64,000 nucleotides of DNA from Cantharellus purpuraceus. Taxonomy: Eukaryota; Basidiomycota; Agaricomycetes; Cantharellales; Hydnaceae. The position numbers and the translations under genes were made by a program. Below, piece by piece: positions 57,627 to 64,000 of this stretch. Below the pieces are notes generated by a model. It saw only the letters and a program-made list of their open reading frames with translations. It did no database searches and was not told the origin of the DNA. The DNA is taken from positions 620,001-684,000 of the forward strand of contig JALBUN010000049.1 of the NCBI GenBank assembly GCA_025174535.1, written 5' to 3'. Within the stretch, counting starts at the first letter, position 1; the number at the start of each line of letters is the position of its first letter.

Positions 57627-60600
57627 TGAGCTTCTACGATGAGGTGAGAGTCTCCTCACGCACAGGATGAAAGCCCATTGCTAGTTCGTAACCTGAGTTA
57701 GTATATGCAATTATCCAGGAGGCTAGGGATAAGCGTGCAGGGTCGTCGTGAATAGATGAAATAAATGAACGGAGTCGTCGTGGCAAGCACGATGAAGGAA
57801 ACGGACAATTTAAGCTTCTGTAAACGCCACGGTCACCGTCAAAGCCAGCCCCCCCATAATATTGTCTCGGCGGGTGGCGCCAAAACCGCGGAGCCCTGAG
57901 TATAGACGCTCAAAGCGCTTGGAAGTCCCTGAACATCAGGTTCACCGCCAGCTGACTATAATAATTACATTCCATCAGACCCTCTGCTACGAGTACTTTT
58001 ACTGCAATAGGTATGCCACATAGCTCATTGCCACGACACCGATATTAGAGGTCAATGCCAACATTCAAAGCCCCCTAACGTTTATGCAGAAGCATGGAGT
58101 AGTAACCCTTACCTTATCACAGCTCCACTGAGAAGTACATTATCACCAGTTATCGCACCTTGCCATTTGTTCCGCAGCTCATAACTAGCAAGGTTTTGAA
58201 TTATATGTCGCGGCCTATCGTCTCATGTCCTACTCAGCTTTCGGCGGCCTCGTGTGCCACGGCCGATCTTCCTTTTAAGCACTATCGCACACCAGTCGTA
58301 CTAAGTTACACAAATGCAGAATTAGGTCACCAACTATTGATAAGCCATTTATACACTGACAGGCTTACCATTGCATGAATTCAGGTTGTTTTTATTCCTT
58401 TTCCTCTCCTTGTTCCTTTTTTTACGTTTTTTCTCTTTAATTACTCGGCATGCTTTACATAACTGTCAATAAACACACGAGTAATTGCGTTGATGTTTCG
58501 CAAATGGATGTGGTTGCTCCACCTCAAGCAGACAGTACCGCCTAGTACAGGAATGTGCATGGCGTGCGGGGGGCCAGGAGCGCGTGCCGAATTTGACAGA
58601 TGCGTTAGGCTATGAGTCTTATACTTAAAAGGAAGTGACGACCTACATTCGATCTCTCGGAGGAGATGGGAAAAACAAACTGATCAAAGACCACTGACTT
58701 CATGATAAGGCGATATTGTTGGTCAACACCAGGTAATAACACCAAGACACAATATATAAGGCAAAGGAGAACAGATTGTTCACAAGATTTACGCTGCAGC
58801 TGAGACATCACTGTGCTCAGCTTCACGTGCGACAGCCACTATGAACGAACAGGAAGGGTAGCTCTATGTCTGAATGCTGCTAGTGACCGAATTGACCATC
58901 TCCACGCGACTCAGCGCAGTCGATGATCATTGCAGTTCTCTCCAAGCTGGTATGTACTGTCCTGTCCACATCCTGCTCGTCGAATGGTGATGTGTGCGCT
59001 GCATTCCGCAGAGTACGCGTGCAGTAAGTACCGCCTGATGAACCGATCCTTCGAGTCTGCGCGGGAGACAAGTTAAAGACTTGCTACACAGGCACGAACT
59101 CTGAGCAGACAGAAAATAGCATGTCTATGAAAGAATGGAAAGAGATCATCGACCAGATGTGATGTGGGACGGGAGTTGCACAGTAACGCCTGTAAGCGGT
59201 GCCATGGCTCGACTGACGTCCTTTGAAATGCATCTTTCCAAAATACACTTCGACTGTGCCAGGCGACATGGACTCGGAGGTGTCTGACGCCTGGTGCATG
59301 GAAATGTGTTCCGAGCAGTGTCGTCAGAGGGTCTCGACGATCCCTCGCTAACTAGTAGCGCTTCGGCACGCCACTATCCAAGTCTGTTGTATCAGTGCGG
59401 ATTTCGACCACAGTGCATGCTTACAATATTGTGCACCAACATTTTCCGGTCCAACTTCATCCCATGCTCATGAGTAGTAACAAAATGTGACTCGGAGCTG
59501 AGACACATGGACACTTATCCAACTAACCGAGCATACCGCCAGGGAAGAACTCCAAGACGCTGTTCACAACCATTACGCTGCGGCATAAGCGAAAAGGGAG
59601 CCTAGGGAGAACGCAAGAGTAGTCCAGGCAGAATTATGCTCCTCAGAGCTGGTGCAACAGTGCGCAATGGAAAACGCGAGGGTGCAGTTGATTAGTTGGA
59701 AAAAATAAGCCCACGTCAGAGCTGACGTCCCAATGGCATGACCTTAATGATCGTACTGTTGTAAGAAGGGATGTTGCCCTAGGGAGAAAACAAATAAGGT
59801 CCGGTCTTCACTTTTATCTTTCTGTTTACTGTACTTTGCTTTTTCTTACTTACTTGTTTCCTTTATTCTCAATGTTGTTTAGATCTGGTTTCAGAGAGAG
59901 AGAGAGCAAGAGAAAGAGAGGGGGAGATCCTGCCCTTGTTGTTATTTGCCGGGTCTTTTTATTTACAACAGAGACAATAGGGTGAACTGTGTGGAACAGT
60001 GGGGAATGGGTGGAACGGAACAGACAATGGAGCATGTGGAACAGGTGGAATGGAACAGACAATAGAGTATGTGGAAATGTGGAACGGATAGTGCGGAAGC
60101 GGATATTGGAGTTCATGACACATGGAAGCAGAATTGATACCCATCCTGTCTGTTTTATAGTGATCATGAACAAATAGAGGAAAGAAAATAGAAAAGAGAG
60201 AAGGAAATTAAAGAAAAGGAGATCAAAGAAAAAGACCAAAAACTTGTGATCTTCCACTAGAGAGCGGCACTCTCTTACACCGTCTCCACGCGACCGAGAC
60301 ATCTAAGGATCATCGCTACTGTTTTCAAAAGGGCTGTATGCCTCTTGACTACGTCTTGGCCCCCAAGTATATATTCACGAGACTGCGAAGAAATCTTTGC
60401 GTGCTATGAGATACGATTAAAATCGACTCACTCCTCACGGCACGGAAGACTTAGACAAGGGGTGGATATGAACTTGAAGAATGGCGTATATTGCAGTCCG
60501 GGACACACGGGTACAGCTAGATTGCAGGACAAAGCACACAGAGAGCAGAGCTTGATGAGAAGAGAATAGAGGTGGAAATTGACCAAATACGATGTGCCAG

Positions 60601-60733
60601 TGGAAAGGCGCAAAGGGCATCTGGAGTCAAGCCAGTAGGGACAGATACTGAGGGCTCATAACAGCAGTACCCCGACGATCCAGACAAACGGTCACATCAA
60701 GAAAAAGATAAAGAATCCCGACAGTCTTCAAGC
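57627..60733. other. Three-kilobase region without a recognisable gene
   Basis: Only short frames without domains. It includes a purine-rich GAGAGAGA tract (about 59,890-59,925), a patch of short repeats built on GGAACAGACAAT and GTGGAAC (about 59,990-60,090), and T-rich runs near 58,390-58,440 and 59,820-59,870. The left end should hold the Nha1 promoter. Confidence 0.35.
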
Positions 60734-62394
60734 TCAAGGAGAAGCCTGACGCTTGAAGCGTTCGACACCTCGGGAAAGCAGAGGCTGAAACCCCTCTGGC
60801 AATGGCAGCGGTCTAGGACCAATTCGCTGGGCTTCAACTCGCTGGGCCGGGGCCGATTTATTGTTATTATTGCTCAAAAGTGTCGGGGACCTCTTTCGCG
60901 CACGCAGCTTGACATAATCAAAATGTGTACTAGATGACAAGGAGGGCGGCAAGTCTCCAGCGGGGGGCATGGACGCGTTCTGGTTGCTCGAATCCTCAAC
61001 ATTGTCCGTCGGAACCACTTTCTCCTGCTGGTCCTTTATGTCTTTCAAGAAAACTGCCAAGCGCTCACGGAAGGCAGCATAGTCGAATGGCATTTCTTCA
61101 CCCTTGTCTTCCACGACCTCATTTTCGGCATGTTCGTCGGCTGTAGGGTGTGGGGTCGCCGTAATCCCATCACTTTCACTACCGCATGACCCAGAATAAT
61201 GATCGCTGTTTCCAAACCGAGGAACATCAAGAACGGAACAGGGAGACTCGGGCGGATTGGGAAAGTCACTCAGTATACGCATAGATGCGCGGTTCGACAT
61301 GTCTTCTTCATACTCCTGGAACTCCAACACATCGCTCCAGCTCTCGAGTTCGTTGTCTACGTCCCGATCGACGTTCCCGTCGACAGATAAACCCAGGCCA
61401 CAGTGGATGGACGGTGCCGTTAGAAGTATGGTTGGTGTCGCAGGAGGCGAGGCGAGCTGAGAAACAGCATCGGTGTGTTCTGGCTTGTTGTCCAGGATGC
61501 GTCTCATGGGCGCGGACGTTAAGGCAAGTGTGGGCAGTATGGGTGTGATCAGTGGCGATGGGAGCTGAGCAGCAGTTGGCACAGGGGTGAGGGAGATATG
61601 ATTAGACAAGGTGTTCTCAGAAGTACTCTCCAGTATGTTAACGTCCACTTGAAGGGGTGCTACTGCTGTTGTCGACGCCGTGAGACCATCCATCTTCAAT
61701 CCGATGTCGAACAGGGACAAGCCAAGACCGACACATGGCGTCGGCGGGACAGTTGGTTGTTCTATGTCCCCCTCATCGAAGTTTATGAGATTCACAGGTG
61801 TAGATGGCGGGTTTTGAGATTCTTTCGTTTGAGGCGTGGAGAGCTTCAATGTTCCCAGAACGCCCTCGACGCCGCAGAGATCACCCGTAGAATGAGCAAC
61901 TACCATCGGCGATCTGACAGCATCCAGGGTTTGACAATGCGGGAGACCTGGGGGGAATGGCACCCAGCCAGAAACGTAAGCACGCTCAGGTAGAGCCGGC
62001 ATATCCTTGGAGAGGCAGGAGCTTTGAGAATGCAGGTAAGGAAGTCGGGTTGGCTCCCAATCACTGCATGAGTCCAGTTTCTGGAATGCGGTACCCATTT
62101 CTAGAGCGGCCATCTCAGAGACAGTCGTACCGGAACGACGCTGCACACGCTGAGTTGTACGTGTCTTCGTCGCTGTCGACAAGATTTTTGTGGTCCTATA
62201 GGCCATCCATAAGCCCCAGCCGATGGTAGACGAAACCAAGACGATAACAAAGGCTGCAGCTCCAGCAATGGCTTCGAATGCTTGTGAGTGTGAGTTGATT
62301 GACGAGATAGTTGAGACGACTCACCAAGACTGTCCCCTGCACCAGCTACAGGTGACAGTGTCCTGGCAGATAAGTGATGTAGGCTATCCGACAT
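60734..62394 (-). CDS. Single-pass membrane protein of unknown family, paralog of 38116-39839
   Basis: Not recognised. ATG at 62392-62394 (MSDSLHHLSARTLSPVAG), a 47-bp intron (CTTG|GTGAGT...CAAG|CATTC), then one long exon to the TGA at 60734-60736; about 535 residues. The join creates SLAFEAIAGAAAFVIVLVSSTIGWGLWMAY, a membrane helix after a short outer segment, followed by basic residues. The long Ser/Pro-rich tail has, in order, ASPPATPT, WSDVLEFQEYEED, FPNPPESP, MPFDYAAFRERLAVF and PRPLPLPEGFQPLLSRGVERFK, each with a counterpart in the 38-kb gene. Likely type III membrane topology with a cytosolic tail. Function unknown. Confidence 0.75.
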
Positions 62395-63392
62395 AGCTGT
62401 TAAGCTTGGAGGTATATGCAAGAAAAGCAAGGAACAAGCAAGACAGCCAGTCGGTGGATGTGGTCAAGCGCAAGAAGCAACTCAGCCTGGTGTATGTGGC
62501 TGGCGTCATATCCAAGTGGGCACACTACCACCCAGCCATGGCTGACCATAGGGTCTGTGGGCGTCCTCAAAATGTTATACTTAGAATGAGACATCCCAGT
62601 CAGAAGCAGATATCTTTTCTTCTGGTAGTGAGCACTTGAATGGCGCATTTGATCCATTTCGCTGTCAATTTGGTCAACACTATGCTGCCAGTGGGAGTAC
62701 CAAATACCACACGGATGGGCAGAAAAACAAGAGCATGATTCGACAGTTACAAGTATCGTTAAGATGATCTAGCCTGCCGCGAAAGTAAATCAGCTTACCG
62801 TACGCCAGGTCACTTCAACTCGAGTTTTGCAACCTCATTCCAGTGCTCGTAACTCGACTAAAGATCACGAAAACGTGCATGGCTCCAACACAAAGGGGAG
62901 ATCTAACGCGGTTCGCTCATTTAAGCGATTGCCGAAAATTTTTGCACGGCATCAGTCAATTAAGCTATCATAAGGGTGAAATTTCCAAATACCCTGATAA
63001 AAATCTTCAACTGGCCCTCAGGAACTGAAGCCTGTATATCACGTGGAAGGCCCTTCATGGCAACAACCTCCCCGTGATAAATAAATACCAGAACTGAAGT
63101 TCAAGAAGGGTGGTTGGGGCTGTGATCGCAATCACTCTTGCGACTGGAGCGATGAATTATCCTGTGTTGCCTCGTTGTGAGGGCTTCTAACAAGACAGCG
63201 TTATCGTATGCTTCTACTAGCACAGCCGCCACGCCAAATTGACCTTGAAATTTTGGGCGTCTGTTTGAAACCCCACAAAACCACCCTCGGACTTGCACCC
63301 CTTTAGACTTGTTAGAGCTCCCATCTTCGTCCTCTTCATCCCTAGATACCTCATAAGGTCCGGCTTGCGACGAAATATCCTAGACTAACATC
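62395..63392. other. Divergent region upstream of the desaturase gene
   Basis: About 1 kb with no recognisable coding frame; presumed promoter of the membrane-protein gene (left) and of the desaturase (right). Confidence 0.35.
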
Positions 63393-64000
63393 ATGACCAC
63401 CAAAAGACGCAGTCCAGAACCTGTAGAGCAAGTAACTTACATCGTTCCTGATCTCTCCGTCAAGGATTTGCTTTCTGTAATTCCGTAAGAATCTAAAGTA
63501 TTTAAACTTCTGTCTTGTCTGTCCTAACCAGGCTTCCAGTGCTCACTGCTTCAAACGATCTGCTTTCAAGTCGTCACTTTATGTGTGAGTTCGTGGGCCC
63601 TCATGTCCTTGAGTGAAACAGCTTATATTAATATTTCAGCGTTTGTGATTTCATCCTACTCTATGTCATATACACCGCAACGACCTTGATGGAATCATGT
63701 ATCTCTCCCTCCTACCTCTCGCTTCCCGATCCCAGGGTTTATGCAGCTGCCCGGTTTGCGCTTTGGTCTGTGTACGGTTTCTCTGCCGGCCTTGTAGCCA
63801 CTGGCTTATGGGTTATCGCCCATGAGTGTGGTCATCAGGCGTTCTCCGAGTACAAGCTTGTGAACAACACTGTGGGGTGGATCCTCCACTCCGCGTGCGT
63901 CCTTCTTTTGCTTAATGTATTAACCCCCTTAATGCTCTCGCCATTTAGCCTAGGAGTCCCTTACCATTCCTGGCGCATTACGCATGGGAAGCACCATGCA
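63393..64000 (+). CDS. Delta-12 fatty acid desaturase (oleate desaturase), 5' part, cut by window end
   Basis: Endoplasmic reticulum enzyme that converts oleic to linoleic acid. ATG 63393 (MTTKRRSPEPVEQVTYIVPDL). Exons about 63393-63484, 63540-63584, 63640-63894 and 63949 onward; the joins give SVIP-AHCFKRSAFKSSLYV-VCDFILLYVIYTA, the standard N-terminal sequence of FAD2-like enzymes. First histidine box HECGHQAF (about 63,821-63,844) and the second, ITHGKHH, at the window edge; between them HSALGVPYHSWR across the last intron. The third box and most of the membrane domain lie beyond 64,000. Delta-12 rather than delta-15 specificity is inferred from the general pattern. Confidence 0.9.

Overview
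This is nuclear DNA of a filamentous fungus, most likely a mushroom-forming basidiomycete (Agaricomycete). Genes are cut by many short GT-AG introns (about 50-75 bp), the flanking promoters are short, and families typical of that group are present: a DUF3605 protein, an F-box protein with an acidic tail, a GMC oxidoreductase, Nha1 and a delta-12 desaturase. Product calls come from motifs I could read by eye. Gene ends and introns are my own models from splice signals and frame.

Layout. 0.3-1.2 kb: an unrecognised coiled-coil/Ser-Pro-rich protein. 2.7-9.5 kb: a large nuclear-basket protein of the TPR/Mlp1 type. 9.8-13.8 kb (minus): a protein kinase with an HND instead of HRD catalytic motif and a very long disordered tail. 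14.8-25.6 kb: a retroelement island. It holds three full-length copies of a ~1.43-kb LTR (family A) and a fourth of 1452 bp, a shorter LTR family (B), a decayed Ty3/gypsy protease-RT-RNase H fragment, a Ty1/copia gag remnant split by a solo LTR with a perfect 5-bp target duplication, a Harbinger-like MITE, and two minisatellites. 27.5-33.2 kb: a hypothetical protein, phosphopantothenoylcysteine decarboxylase (coenzyme A synthesis), a DUF3605 protein and an F-box protein. 33.8-36.3 kb: an amino-acid/GABA-type permease. 38.1-39.8 kb and 60.7-62.4 kb: two paralogous single-pass membrane proteins of unknown function. 40.9-44.9 kb: a mitochondrial membrane protein head-to-head with POP1 of RNase P/MRP. 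45.7-46.9 kb: a borealin-like chromosomal passenger protein. 49.2-54.2 kb: a GMC oxidoreductase followed by a COG2907-type FAD oxidoreductase. 54.5-57.6 kb: an Nha1 Na+/H+ antiporter. 63.4 kb to the edge: the start of a delta-12 fatty acid desaturase.

Most genes are unrelated housekeeping functions, as expected in a fungus without operons. The material most worth a second look is the nested retroelement island, including an LTR that carries a 24-bp tandem array of TGAGTCA (Gcn4/AP-1-type) sites upstream of its TATA box, and the pair of paralogous membrane proteins.
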